From assembly GCF_023101205.1 (NCBI RefSeq), contig NZ_CP078078.1:248001-312000 (forward strand): DNA of 64,000 nt, written 5' to 3'. Of the stretch, positions 19,147 to 27,487 are shown in pieces. This DNA comes from Microbacterium aurugineum (GTDB lineage Bacteria; Actinomycetota; Actinomycetes; Actinomycetales; Microbacteriaceae). Positions within the stretch are counted from its first letter, which is position 1, and every line of letters starts with the position of its first letter. The translations under genes were made by a program, and so were the position numbers. The notes below the pieces were generated by a model. That model was given only the letters and a program-made list of their open reading frames with translations. It was not told where the DNA came from and ran no database searches.

Positions 19147-20319
19147 TCAGGAGCGCCCTGCGTGCAGCACCGTGCGCACCAGGAGCCCGGCGATGAGCGC
19201 CCAGAACGCGGCGCTGACGCCGAGCACCGCGATCCCGGAGGCGGCCACCAGGAAGGTCACCACGGCGGGGATGCGCTCGCCGGGATCGTCGATGGCCTGC
19301 TGCACCGATGATCCGAAGGCGGCGAAGAGCGCCAGACCGGCCACGGCGGGGATCACCGCCGTGGGCGCGAGCACCACGAGCGCGGCGAACGCGGCGGAGA
19401 ACACCGCCAGCACGAGGTACGACGCCCCGGTCGAGACGCCGGCGACCCAGCGACGTTTCGGGTCGGGATCGGCATCCGGTGAGGCGGCGAGGGCGGCGCT
19501 GATCGCGGCGAGGTTGATCGCGTGCCCACCGGCGGTGGCGCCGAGCGCGGTGCCGACACCCGTCACGAGCATCGCCGGACGCCACGGCACTTCGTACCCG
19601 AAGCTGCGCATGATCGCGATCCCCGGGACGTTCTGCGAGGCCATCGTCACGATGAACAGGGGGAGGGCTAGACCGACCAGCGCGCCGACCGTGAACGTCG
19701 GGGCGGTGAACTCGAGGCGCGGCAGGAGCAGCGCGGCGTCGAACGTGCTGCCCGCGCCGATCAGTGACACCGCGACCACCACGGTCGCCGCCACGAAGGC
19801 GAAAGGTACCGCCCAGCGCGGCGCGAGGCGGGCGAACACCAGCCAGGTGAGCACGACCGGCACCACGCCCCAGGGGTTCGCGACGATGCCCGTGATCGGC
19901 GCCAGGCACAGCGGCAGCAGGACACCGGCGAGCATGGCCTGCGCGATCGACGGAGGGATGCGCGCGATCAGGGCGCCGAGCGCGGGCCAGAGAGCCGTGA
20001 GCAGGATCAGGGCGGCGGTGACCAGGAACGCGCCGACCGCCGCCGACCAGCCGCCCTCGACGGTGCCGGTCGCGACGAGGAGTGCCGCACCCGGTGTGGA
20101 CCACGCGACCGTGATCGGCATCCGATACCGCCACGCGAGCACCACGCACGCGAGTCCCATCGTGAGGCTGACCGCGAGGAGTCCGCTCGCCGCCTGCGCC
20201 GCGTCCGCACCGACGGCGTCGAGCCCGGTCAGCACGACGGCGAACGAGCTGGTGAATCCGACGAGTGCCGTCACGACCCCCGCCAGGATCGGACGTGACA
20301 GGGGTACGGCTTCGGGCAT
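19147..20319 (-). CDS. benE: Benzoate/H+ symporter family transporter
   Basis: 390 aa, almost wholly hydrophobic, with about 11-12 membrane spans. Seen: ILAGVVTALVGFTSSFAVVL at the first span, ITVAWSTPGAALLVATG (the BenE substrate-domain signature), and the conserved ATAGGHAINLAAISAAL loop in the middle. BenE proteins import aromatic acids with protons; no aromatic degradation genes lie nearby, so the substrate may differ. The ATG at 20319 lies 7 bases after a minus-strand TAGCCT box (20327-20332), a leaderless arrangement. Flanked by an ABC exporter and a two-component pair with no evident link. Confidence 0.88.
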   Translation of the reverse strand: MPEAVPLSRPILAGVVTALVGFTSSFAVVLTGLDAVGADAAQAASGLLAVSLTMGLACVVLAWRYRMPITVAWSTPGAALLVATGTVEGGWSAAVGAFLVTAALILLTALWPALGALIARIPPSIAQAMLAGVLLPLCLAPITGIVANPWGVVPVVLTWLVFARLAPRWAVPFAFVAATVVVAVSLIGAGSTFDAALLLPRLEFTAPTFTVGALVGLALPLFIVTMASQNVPGIAIMRSFGYEVPWRPAMLVTGVGTALGATAGGHAINLAAISAALAASPDADPDPKRRWVAGVSTGASYLVLAVFSAAFAALVVLAPTAVIPAVAGLALFAAFGSSVQQAIDDPGERIPAVVTFLVAASGIAVLGVSAAFWALIAGLLVRTVLHAGRS

Positions 20320-20355
20320 GGCTCCGAGGCTAGCGCGCGCGGCGGGCCGCGGTGC

Positions 20356-21042
20356 TCACGCCAGACCCATGCGATGCGCGAGGACGACGGCCTGCACCCG
20401 GTCGCGCGCGCCGAGCTTCTGCAGGATGCGCGAGACATGCGTCTTCACCGTGGCTTCACCGATGAACAGCGCCCTGGCGATCTCGGAGTTGCTGCGGGCG
20501 TCGGCGAGCAGCGTCAGCACCTCGGCCTCGCGCTCGGTGAGGGGTTCGGCGAGGGTGAGCTTCGGGATCGCGGCGCTCTCGATCGAGGGGGCCGCGATCG
20601 GCTGTGCGGGGGCGGCGGCGAACCGTGCCAGGACGCGGCGTGTGACCTCGGGGGCGAGCATCCCGTCGCCGGCGGCGAGCGCGCGGACGGCGGCGATCAG
20701 GTCTTCGGCACCGGCGTTCTTGAGCAGGAAGCCACTGGCTCCCGCATCCAGTGCCTGGTACAGGTAGTCGTCGCGATCGAACGTGGTGACGATCGCGATG
20801 GCCGCGGTGATCTCCGGGTCGGCGACGATTCGTCGGGTCGCCTCGATGCCGTCCATGTCGGGCATCTGCACGTCCATCGTGATGACGTCGGGGCGCAGCG
20901 CGGATGCCTGAGCGACGGCCTCCGCGCCCGAGGACGCTTCGCCCACCACGGTGATGTCGGGCTGGGTGTCGAGGATGGTGCGGAAGCCCGCGCGCAGCAG
21001 CGCATGGTCATCGACCAGCAGCACACGGATCGGGCCGTTCAT
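20356..21042 (-). CDS. NarL/LuxR-type response regulator
   Basis: 228 aa. Residues 5-120 are a receiver domain with the phospho-acceptor Asp in VITMDVQMPDMDG (about D54) and the conserved Lys in SGFLLKNAG. Residues ~160-225 are a LuxR helix-turn-helix (LTEREAEVLTLLADARSNSE, TVKTHVSRILQKL). The ATG at 21042 overlaps the stop of the histidine kinase gene upstream by 4 bases, so the pair is coupled. Target genes are unknown; BenE downstream on the same strand is one candidate but nothing in the sequence proves it. Confidence 0.93.
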   Translation of the reverse strand: MNGPIRVLLVDDHALLRAGFRTILDTQPDITVVGEASSGAEAVAQASALRPDVITMDVQMPDMDGIEATRRIVADPEITAAIAIVTTFDRDDYLYQALDAGASGFLLKNAGAEDLIAAVRALAAGDGMLAPEVTRRVLARFAAAPAQPIAAPSIESAAIPKLTLAEPLTEREAEVLTLLADARSNSEIARALFIGEATVKTHVSRILQKLGARDRVQAVVLAHRMGLA

Positions 21043-22304
21043 CGGCGCGCTCCCGCCCGGTCCGGGGTCGGAAGCGGCACCCTGGCCCGCACGCGCACCC
21101 CGCCGAGCGGCCGGGAGGTCACCTCGAGAGTGCCGCCGGATGCCGCGGCGCGTTCTCGCATTCCCAGCTGACCGAGCCCCGGACGCACGTGGGTGACCGC
21201 GCGCCCCGTGTTCACGATCTCGATCTCGACGCCGTCGTCGTCGTAGCGCACACGGACGTCGGCGGTGGCACCGGAGCCCGCATGGCGACGGGCGTTCGTC
21301 AGCGACTCCTGTGCGATCCGGTACAGGTTCACGGCGACGAGGGAGGGAACCGGGACGGGGTCGCCGATCACGGCATAGTCGGTCGGCAGCCCCGCCTCGG
21401 TCGATGCTTCGGCGAGCGCGGCGATGTCGTCGAGGGTGAGCGTGGAGGCGGTGTCGGTGGCCTCGCCGCCGGGCGTGCGCAGAGTCTCCAGCAGTTGGCG
21501 CAGCTCGTGGATCGCGTCGCGCGCCGACCCCTCGATGCCGGAGAGGATGCGTGCGGCCTCGGTGGTGTCGCGATCGAGCACCAGACGCGCCGCCCCCGCC
21601 TGCACGCCCATCACCGAGACGTGGTGGGCGACGACGTCGTGCAGCTCGCGGGCGATCCGCACCCGGTCGAGGGCGACGGCCTGTGCCGCCGTGACCTCGC
21701 GCTCGCGTTCCAGCTCGACCGTGCGATCTTCGAGCACCGACCGCTGCTCCGCGGCCGCCCACGAGCGCTCGCCGAAGTAGTACGCACCGCCGAAGTAGAG
21801 CACGTTCAGCAGGAGCTGGATGAGCATGAACGCGACGTAGGGTGACATGGCCCCGGCGATGACATCGGCGTCGTCCGCCTCCGTGATCGCATCGCGGTAC
21901 ATCGTGATCAGCAGCCACACGAACATGCCGACGATGATCGCCACCCGCACGATCAGTGCACGCCGGCGGTCGTTCATCCAGGCGCCGACCGTGTACAGGG
22001 CGATGAACATCGCCATGTTCCCGACATAGATCTCGGGAACCCGCACGGTGACGGCGGCGAAGTAGGCGACGGAGACGACCACCGCGACGGTGCCGGGCCA
22101 ACGACGACGGAAGGCGAGAGGGATGGCGACGACGACCGCGTACACGAGCGCGGTCCACAGGTCGGCCTGCTCGTCGCCGTACACCTGCGCGATCGAGGAC
22201 AGGGCGGCGCTGAGGATCGCGCCGACGAAGAGCGCGAGCGCCAGGAAGAGGTCGTTGCGCCGTTCGCGTTCGGTCGGCGTGCGGGTGAACGGTTCGGCGG
22301 CCAT
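21039..22304 (-). CDS. Sensor histidine kinase, NarL-partner type
   Basis: 421 aa. The N-terminal ~165 residues hold about five or six membrane spans (first: LFLALALFVGAILSAALSSI). Then follows a HisKA_3 dimerisation domain with the phospho-acceptor His in RIARELHDVVAHHVSVMG (about H214), and a C-terminal HATPase domain ending GLGQLGMRERAAASGG. There is no large sensor domain outside the membrane, which suggests sensing within the membrane, for example of envelope stress. The ATG at 22304 is 6 bases after a minus-strand TACGGT box (22311-22316). It phosphorylates the response regulator encoded downstream. Confidence 0.93.
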   Translation of the reverse strand: MAAEPFTRTPTERERRNDLFLALALFVGAILSAALSSIAQVYGDEQADLWTALVYAVVVAIPLAFRRRWPGTVAVVVSVAYFAAVTVRVPEIYVGNMAMFIALYTVGAWMNDRRRALIVRVAIIVGMFVWLLITMYRDAITEADDADVIAGAMSPYVAFMLIQLLLNVLYFGGAYYFGERSWAAAEQRSVLEDRTVELEREREVTAAQAVALDRVRIARELHDVVAHHVSVMGVQAGAARLVLDRDTTEAARILSGIEGSARDAIHELRQLLETLRTPGGEATDTASTLTLDDIAALAEASTEAGLPTDYAVIGDPVPVPSLVAVNLYRIAQESLTNARRHAGSGATADVRVRYDDDGVEIEIVNTGRAVTHVRPGLGQLGMRERAAASGGTLEVTSRPLGGVRVRARVPLPTPDRAGARR

Positions 22305-22388
22305 CCCTCCACCGTAGGGCGGGGCGTCTGCCGCGGCATCCCCCTGGCGGCGGATCGGTGGGTAGGAACGATTGCTTGCCAGCGGTTA

Positions 22389-22428
22389 CTTGCTATTGAC
22401 AAGCAAAGTTGTTTTTTGCAAGCTTGTC
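22389..22428. promoter_or_regulatory. Promoter and CTTGC/GCAAG half-sites of the VOC-HxlR operon
   Basis: GACAAGC (22398-22404) and GCTTGTC (22422-22428) are perfect arms around 17 bases. Further CTTGC (22389-22393) and GCAAG (22418-22422) half-sites overlap them. TTGACA at 22396-22401 would serve as a -35 box. The operator-like array directly before an operon containing an HxlR gene suggests autoregulation. Confidence 0.55.
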
Positions 22429-22486
22429 GACAGGGGCTCACGATCGATGGGTCCACACCGATATCCACACCGACAAGGGAGTCGAC

Positions 22487-22924
22487 ATGACCAAGGTCTT
22501 CGTGAATCTGCCCACCCGTGACCTCGAACGCGCCAAGGCCTTCTACGTGGCGCTGGGCTGTGAGATCAGCCCTCCGTTCACCGACGAGAACGCCGCGTGC
22601 GTCGTGTGGAGCGAGGACATCTACTTCATGATCCTCCGGCGTGAGTACTTCGAGACGTTCACCGACAAGCCCATCGCCGACCCGAACGACGTCCTGCAGG
22701 TGTCGGTCGCGTTCAGCCAGGATTCGCGCGAGGAGGTCGACGCGATCCTCGCCAAGGGCCTGGCCGCCGGTGGATCCGAGCCTAAGCCCGCGCAGGACTA
22801 CGGCTTCATGTATTCGCGCGACCTCGACGACCCGGACGGCAACTCCCTCGGCTTCCTCTACATGACCCCCGAAGCCGTCGAGAACGGGCCGGACCACGTG
22901 GCCGACACCGCCGCGTCGGCCTGA
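22487..22924 (+). CDS. VOC-family protein (glyoxalase/bleomycin-resistance fold)
   Basis: 145 aa. Typical short VOC protein: VFVNLPTRDLERAKAFYVAL at the N-terminus and SRDLDDPDGNSLGFLYM near the C-terminus, with a metal-binding Glu position replaced by hydrophobic residues. Relatives include PhnB-like and lactoylglutathione-lyase-like proteins; the substrate is unknown. The ATG at 22487 has AAGGGAG 5 bases upstream; the longer frame from 22409 runs through the promoter. It is first in an operon with an HxlR regulator (1-base gap) and a RibD-like reductase. Confidence 0.88.
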   Translation: MTKVFVNLPTRDLERAKAFYVALGCEISPPFTDENAACVVWSEDIYFMILRREYFETFTDKPIADPNDVLQVSVAFSQDSREEVDAILAKGLAAGGSEPKPAQDYGFMYSRDLDDPDGNSLGFLYMTPEAVENGPDHVADTAASA

Positions 22925-22925
22925 C

Positions 22926-23603
22926 ATGGCGGCGCGCAGCTACGGTCAATACTGCGGTGTGACGACGGCGGTCGAGCTGATCGGGGAGCGGTGGGCATTG
23001 CTCATCGTCCGTGATCTGCTCGTCGGACCCCGTCGCTACACCGACCTCAAGCAGGGCCTGCCGCGCATTCCGACCAACATCCTGTCCACCCGGCTGAAGG
23101 ACCTCCAGGAGGGTGGGGTCGTACGGCGGGTGCCGCTGCTCAATTGCGGGCTCGTGTACGAACTCACCCCGTACGGGCGCTCGTTCGAGCCGATCATGCT
23201 CGCCCTCGGACGATGGGGGTTCCAGGCGATGGGGGATCCCGCAGAGGGTGAGGTCGTCACGCCTGACTCGCTCACGATGGCCCTGCGCACGGCGTTCCAG
23301 GCGGAATCCGCCGTGGATGCCGAGTACGAGCTGCATGTCGGCGACGTCGCCCTCCGCGCGTCCGTGCACGACGGCGAGCTCCGGGTCGCGCAGATCGCAC
23401 CTCCGGCGCCGCCGGTCGGCGGACGTCTTCCCGACGGTGCTCCGGACGCGGTGATCGTCGCCGGACCCGGCATCCGTCGCCTCATCGGCGGCGATGTCAC
23501 CCCGGCAGAGGCCCTCGCGCAGGACATCGTCGCGGTCGTCCGGGGTGACGAATCGCTGCTGGACTCGTTCGCCGACACCTTCCGCATCGCACGACTGACC
23601 TAG
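22926..23603 (+). CDS. HxlR-family winged-helix regulator
   Basis: 225 aa. Residues 1-105 are the HxlR domain: the N-terminal Cys in SYGQYCGVTTAVELIGERWA, then LLVGPRRYTDLKQGLPRIPT and STRLKDLQEGGVVRR. The C-terminal ~110 residues form a second domain resembling SCP2-like lipid-binding modules, which could bind a small ligand. HxlR proteins often sense aldehydes or quinones through the N-terminal Cys, which fits a VOC enzyme and a reductase in the same operon. It probably acts on the half-site array upstream of the operon. Confidence 0.88.
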   Translation: MAARSYGQYCGVTTAVELIGERWALLIVRDLLVGPRRYTDLKQGLPRIPTNILSTRLKDLQEGGVVRRVPLLNCGLVYELTPYGRSFEPIMLALGRWGFQAMGDPAEGEVVTPDSLTMALRTAFQAESAVDAEYELHVGDVALRASVHDGELRVAQIAPPAPPVGGRLPDGAPDAVIVAGPGIRRLIGGDVTPAEALAQDIVAVVRGDESLLDSFADTFRIARLT

Positions 23604-23613
23604 GGAGCACGAC

Positions 23614-24267
23614 ATGAACAGCCCGTATCCCGATGAACAACAGGCGTCCGGCCGCATCCTGATCGATCTCTTCACCTCCCTCGACGGCGTCGCTCAGGGG
23701 CCGGGCGGCACCGATGAGGACCCCTCCGGCGGTTTCCGGTTCAGCGGCTGGCAGGCCGGATACCCCTCGTCCGGTGTCGGGCCCGAGATCGAGAAGGGAA
23801 TGCGCGGGCTCGACGCGCTGCTGCTCGGCCGGCGCACGTACGACATCTTCGCCGCATACTGGCCGCATCACACCTCGGGCGAGTCCGGCGACATCGGCAG
23901 GCTCTTCAACCGCGTGCCCAAGTACGTCGCGACCCGGGATGCGAATCTCACGCTCGACTGGGAGGGCAGCACGCGCGTCGGTGCCGACCTCGCCGCGGAG
24001 GTCGCCGCGATGAGGGCGGCCCACCGCGAAGTGCACGTGATCGGCAGCATCGACTTCGTCCACACGCTGCTCACCGAGGGGCTCTTCGACGAGCTGAACC
24101 TCTGGGTGTATCCGCTGCTGCTCGGCGCGGGCAAGAAGGTGTTCGACGACGATGCGCTTCCCTCGGTGCTGCGGTTGTTGGAGCCGCCGATCGTCGACGA
24201 GGCCGGAGTGACGCTGCTCCGCTACGCGCGGACCGATCGGGTGCCGCAGGTCGGGACGTTCGAGTGA
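23614..24267 (+). CDS. Dihydrofolate reductase-family protein (RibD C-terminal fold)
   Basis: 217 aa. NAD(P)H-binding RibD-C/DHFR-like fold: ILIDLFTSLDGVAQGPGG at the start, LDALLLGRRTYDIFAAYWP near 70, EVHVIGSIDFVHTLLTEGLF near 140 and PLLLGAGKKVFDD near 165. These stand-alone proteins differ from true RibD by lacking the deaminase half; they are common in actinobacterial detoxification operons but have no assigned substrate. AGGGAG lies 6 bases before the ATG. Last gene of the VOC-HxlR operon. A second, divergent member is at 60525-61118. Confidence 0.88.
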   Translation: MNSPYPDEQQASGRILIDLFTSLDGVAQGPGGTDEDPSGGFRFSGWQAGYPSSGVGPEIEKGMRGLDALLLGRRTYDIFAAYWPHHTSGESGDIGRLFNRVPKYVATRDANLTLDWEGSTRVGADLAAEVAAMRAAHREVHVIGSIDFVHTLLTEGLFDELNLWVYPLLLGAGKKVFDDDALPSVLRLLEPPIVDEAGVTLLRYARTDRVPQVGTFE

Positions 24268-24270
24268 GTC

Positions 24271-25080
24271 TCAGCCGAGAAGCCGCTCGATCACCCGCGC
24301 CACACCGTCCTGATCGTTGGAGGAGGTCGTTTCGTCGGCCGCATCCTGCACGAGGGGTTCGGCGTCGGCCATCGCGACCCCGCGCCCTGCCCAGCGGAGC
24401 ATCTCGACGTCGTTGAGCGCGTCGCCGAAGGCCACCACGTGGGTGCGGTCGATACCGAGGTGCTCGCAGAGTCGGGCCAAGCCGGTGGCCTTGGTGACGC
24501 CCTCGGCCATGACCTCCACGAACGGAGCGCCCGAGAGCGTCGCCTCGAAGCCGGTCAGCCCGAGGGAACGTACCGTGTCGAACAGCGCGTCGGGCGCGAG
24601 TTCGGGGTGGCGGATCACGAACTTCAGGCTGGGGGCGGCGAGCACCTGCTCCAGCGGCACGCCGCCCATCGTGGCGGGGTCCCGCTTGTGGTCGGTGAGT
24701 GCAGCGATCGCGGCGTAACCGTCTTCGGCCACGAACGTCTCGCCGGCTTCGCGCACGCTCGCGAACAACAGGCCAGGGATGCTTGCGCGCAGAGCCTCGG
24801 CGAGGGCACGGATCGTCTCGGGCGGAAGCTCTTCCGCGAAAAGCATCCGTCCGTCGTCGAGGCGCACGGCGTAGGCGCCGTTGCTGCACAGGGCCCATCC
24901 GTCGAAACCCGCATCCGCGGCGATGGCTCGCAGCCCGATCGGCTGGCGGGCCGTCACGGGGACCACGTGGATGCCGCGCTCCCGTGCCGCGTCGAGCGCC
25001 GCGCGGGTGCGCGTGCTGACCGACGACGTCGAGTCCAGGAGGGTGCCGTCGAGGTCGGTGGCAATCAGCCGCACGCTCAT
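24271..25080 (-). CDS. Cof-type HAD phosphatase
   Basis: 269 aa. It has the HAD nucleophile motif DLDGTLLD at residues ~9-16, the capping C2b domain in the middle, and motif IV GDALNDVEML near 212. Cof-type phosphatases act on sugar phosphates, nucleotides or cofactors in the cytoplasm; the exact substrate is not predictable. It is convergent with the RibD-like gene (3 bases between stops) and follows exonuclease III on the minus strand after 11 bases, so the two may share a transcript. Confidence 0.92.
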   Translation of the reverse strand: MSVRLIATDLDGTLLDSTSSVSTRTRAALDAARERGIHVVPVTARQPIGLRAIAADAGFDGWALCSNGAYAVRLDDGRMLFAEELPPETIRALAEALRASIPGLLFASVREAGETFVAEDGYAAIAALTDHKRDPATMGGVPLEQVLAAPSLKFVIRHPELAPDALFDTVRSLGLTGFEATLSGAPFVEVMAEGVTKATGLARLCEHLGIDRTHVVAFGDALNDVEMLRWAGRGVAMADAEPLVQDAADETTSSNDQDGVARVIERLLG

Positions 25081-25091
25081 CGGATCGGCAT

Positions 25092-25952
25092 TCAGGAGAA
25101 GATCATCGGCAGGTCGTCGTCGTCCTCAGCGCCACCGGTGCCCAACCGGCGCCCATCGAGGTCGACCACCACCGGTACGTGGTCGCTGGGCTGTTCGCCC
25201 TTGCGCTCGTCACGGTGGATGGAGGCTCCGGTGACCGCTTCGGCCAGCGTGCGCGAGCCCAGGACGAAGTCGATCCGGACGCCCTCGTTGCGGGGGAACT
25301 TCAGCCGCTGGTAGTCCCAGTAGGTGAAGCCCTCGGGGATCAACGGGCGCACCACATCGGTGACCCCGGCATCCTGGAACGCGAAGAACGCGTCGCGCTC
25401 CTGCGGGGAGACGTGGGTGGAGCGGCCGATCACGATGTCGGGGTCGCCGTTGTCGTGATCGAACGGGATGATGTTGAAGTCGCCGACCAGGGCGAGCGGG
25501 AGGTCGGGGTTCGCCGAGAGCTCGGCCGCCGTCGACTTCTTGAGCTGCTCCAGCCAGTGCAGCTTGTACAGGTAGTGCGGGTCTTCCAGGGACCGGCCGT
25601 TGGGCACATACAGGCTCCACACCCTGACTCCGTCGACCATGACGCCGAGCGCGCGCGCCTCGAGAGGAGCATCCGGACCCTCATGGCCCTTGGCGAAGCC
25701 CGGCATTCCGTCGAAGGCCGTACGTACGTCGGTGATCGGCAGGCGGCTCGCGATCGCGACCCCGTTCCACTGGTTCAGCCCATGCACCTCGACGTGGTAC
25801 CCGGCCTCCTCGAACGGCGCGTAGGGAAACTGCTCCGGCTTGCACTTGATCTCCTGCATCGCCAGCACGTCGATGTCTTCGCGGACGGCGAATTCGACGG
25901 TGCGGGTGACGCGGGTGCGGATGGAGTTGACGTTCCAGGTGGCCAAGCGCAT
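25092..25952 (-). CDS. xth: Exodeoxyribonuclease III (AP endonuclease family)
   Basis: 286 aa. It cleaves DNA at abasic sites and degrades 3' ends in base-excision repair. Conserved catalytic parts are all present: RLATWNVNSIRTR, the metal-binding Glu in AMQEIKCKPEQFP, WNGVAI, LVGDFNI, RIDFVLGS and SDHVPVVVDL. The ATG at 25952 lies 6 bases after a minus-strand TAGGCT box (25959-25964). It is divergent from pyrE, whose own promoter occupies the remaining 25 bases, so the two leaderless promoters are almost back to back. Confidence 0.95.
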   Translation of the reverse strand: MRLATWNVNSIRTRVTRTVEFAVREDIDVLAMQEIKCKPEQFPYAPFEEAGYHVEVHGLNQWNGVAIASRLPITDVRTAFDGMPGFAKGHEGPDAPLEARALGVMVDGVRVWSLYVPNGRSLEDPHYLYKLHWLEQLKKSTAAELSANPDLPLALVGDFNIIPFDHDNGDPDIVIGRSTHVSPQERDAFFAFQDAGVTDVVRPLIPEGFTYWDYQRLKFPRNEGVRIDFVLGSRTLAEAVTGASIHRDERKGEQPSDHVPVVVDLDGRRLGTGGAEDDDDLPMIFS

Positions 25953-25989
25953 GCCTCAAGCCTAGGGTGTGCCTCCTACACTGGATGCC

Positions 25990-26550
25990 GTGACCGCACT
26001 CGACGCAGACCGCCAGACACTCCTCGACCTCATCAAGGATGAGGCGGTGTTCCACGGCGACTTCACCCTCTCCAGCGGCAAGCAGGCGACGTACTACGTC
26101 GACATGCGCAAGCTCACCCTGGACCACCGTGCCGCTCCCGCGATCGGCCGCATCATGCTCGACCTGATCGGCGACCTCGACGTCGTGGCGGTCGGCGGGC
26201 TGACACTCGGCGCCGACCCCATCGCGAACGCGGTGCTGCACGCGTCGGTCGCCACCGACACCCCGCTCGACGCCTTCGTCGTGCGCAAGGAGCCCAAGGA
26301 CCACGGACGCGGTCGTCAGATCGAGGGCGCAGACGTCAAGGGCAAGCGCGTCGTGGTGCTCGAAGACACCTCGACCACGGGCCAGTCCGCGCTCAAGGCC
26401 GTCGAAGCCCTGCGCAAAGAAGGCGCCGAGATCGTCGCGGTCGCCGTGATCGTCGACCGGAAGACCGGCGCACAGGCCGCGATCGAAGCCGAGGGCCTGG
26501 AATGGCGCGCGGCTTTCGACCTCGACGACCTCGGGCTCGACCCCCAGTGA
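25990..26550 (+). CDS. pyrE: Orotate phosphoribosyltransferase
   Basis: 186 aa. It joins orotate and PRPP to make OMP in pyrimidine synthesis. Seen: GDFTLSSGKQATYYVDMRKL, VGGLTLGADPIANAV and the PRPP loop VVLEDTSTTGQSALKAVEAL, with the actinobacterial EDTSTTGQS form. I prefer the GTG at 25990 to the one at 25969: a TACACT box (25977-25982) lies 7 bases before it, so the mRNA would start at the codon itself, and the longer version would include the promoter. The stop overlaps the start of the ROK kinase gene by 4 bases. Confidence 0.93.
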   Translation: MTALDADRQTLLDLIKDEAVFHGDFTLSSGKQATYYVDMRKLTLDHRAAPAIGRIMLDLIGDLDVVAVGGLTLGADPIANAVLHASVATDTPLDAFVVRKEPKDHGRGRQIEGADVKGKRVVVLEDTSTTGQSALKAVEALRKEGAEIVAVAVIVDRKTGAQAAIEAEGLEWRAAFDLDDLGLDPQ

Positions 26551-27449
26551 CGCGCTACGCGCTCGCCGTCGATGTGGGCGGCACGAAGATGGAGGCCGCG
26601 CTCGTCGCGGAGGACGGCCGACTGCTCCCGGGGAGTCGCAGTCGCCAGCCGACCGGTCGGGACGCCACGTTCGAGTCTCTGGACGCGGCCGTCGTCGCGA
26701 TCGTCGAGCACGCGCTCGCCGCGCTTCCGGCCGACGCGGAGCTCGTCGGTGCGGGTATCGGCAGTGCCGGTCCCGTCGACCGCTCCCTCGGCGCGATCAT
26801 GCCGGTGAACATGCCGCTCGCGCGCGGCTTCGTCCTGGAAGAGGCGGTCCGCGCTGCGGCGTCCACCGTCCTCGGGGGCGACGTGCGCACCGTGCTCGGC
26901 CACGACGGCGGTGCTCTCGCGCTCGCGGAATCGTGGCTCGGCGCCACGCAGGGCGCCGGCGCCTCGCTGTCGATCGTGGTCTCGACCGGTGTCGGCGGCG
27001 GCTTCGTCGCGAACGGCGCCTACATTCCCGGAGCCACCGGCAATGCCGGTCACCTCGGTCAGGTGCGTCGCGAGGGCGGCCTGACGCTCGAGGAGATCGC
27101 CTCGGGTCCCGCGAGCGCCGCGTGGGCCCAGCAACAGGGGTGGACCGGCGCCACCGGCGAAGACCTCGCGCGGGACGCGGCGGCCGGCGATCCCCTCGCG
27201 CGGGCGGCGATCGAGCGTTCGGCCCGCGAGGTGGGGGAGGCGCTGGCGGATGCCGCGACCCTCGTCGACCTCGACGTGGTCGCCATCGGCGGCGGATTCT
27301 CGCGAGTGTCGTCGGACTACATCGACCTCGTGCAGCAGGCACTCACCGCGAGCGCGGCCCACGAGTACTCGCGCCGTACCCGCGTCGTGCGCTCGGGGCT
27401 CGGCGACGAAGGGCCGCTCATCGGCGCCGCTGCTCTCGTGCTCCGGTAG
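26547..27449 (+). CDS. ROK-family sugar kinase-like protein
   Basis: 300 aa. ASKHA fold: phosphate-1 motif AVDVGGTKMEAALV at the N-terminus, GAGIGSAGPVDR, the catalytic-loop region GHDGGALALAESWLG, and STGVGGGFVANGAYIPG with NAGHLGQ. The zinc motif CxCGxxGCLE of classical ROK proteins is missing; the segment reads LTLEEIASGPAS instead. There is no N-terminal helix-turn-helix, so it is a kinase rather than a repressor. Glucose, N-acetylglucosamine or N-acetylmannosamine are the usual substrates. The GTG start overlaps the pyrE stop (GTGA), so it is translationally coupled to pyrE. Confidence 0.88.
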   Translation: MTRYALAVDVGGTKMEAALVAEDGRLLPGSRSRQPTGRDATFESLDAAVVAIVEHALAALPADAELVGAGIGSAGPVDRSLGAIMPVNMPLARGFVLEEAVRAAASTVLGGDVRTVLGHDGGALALAESWLGATQGAGASLSIVVSTGVGGGFVANGAYIPGATGNAGHLGQVRREGGLTLEEIASGPASAAWAQQQGWTGATGEDLARDAAAGDPLARAAIERSAREVGEALADAATLVDLDVVAIGGGFSRVSSDYIDLVQQALTASAAHEYSRRTRVVRSGLGDEGPLIGAAALVLR

Positions 27450-27460
27450 GCACCGCACGC

Positions 27461-27487
27461 CCTGCTCACCGGCGCACAGTGAGCAGG
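27461..27487. terminator. Hairpin between ROK kinase and convergent coiled-coil gene
   Basis: CCTGCTCAC (27461-27469) and GTGAGCAGG (27479-27487) are perfect 9-base arms around a 9-base loop, placed at the 3' ends of both genes and covering the last codons of the minus-strand gene. It probably ends transcription both ways. Confidence 0.65.

Noticed and set aside
22389..22428. A riboswitch or T-box upstream of the VOC gene
   Set aside because: The region is short, and its repeats are operator-like half-sites overlapping a -35 box rather than a conserved RNA fold.
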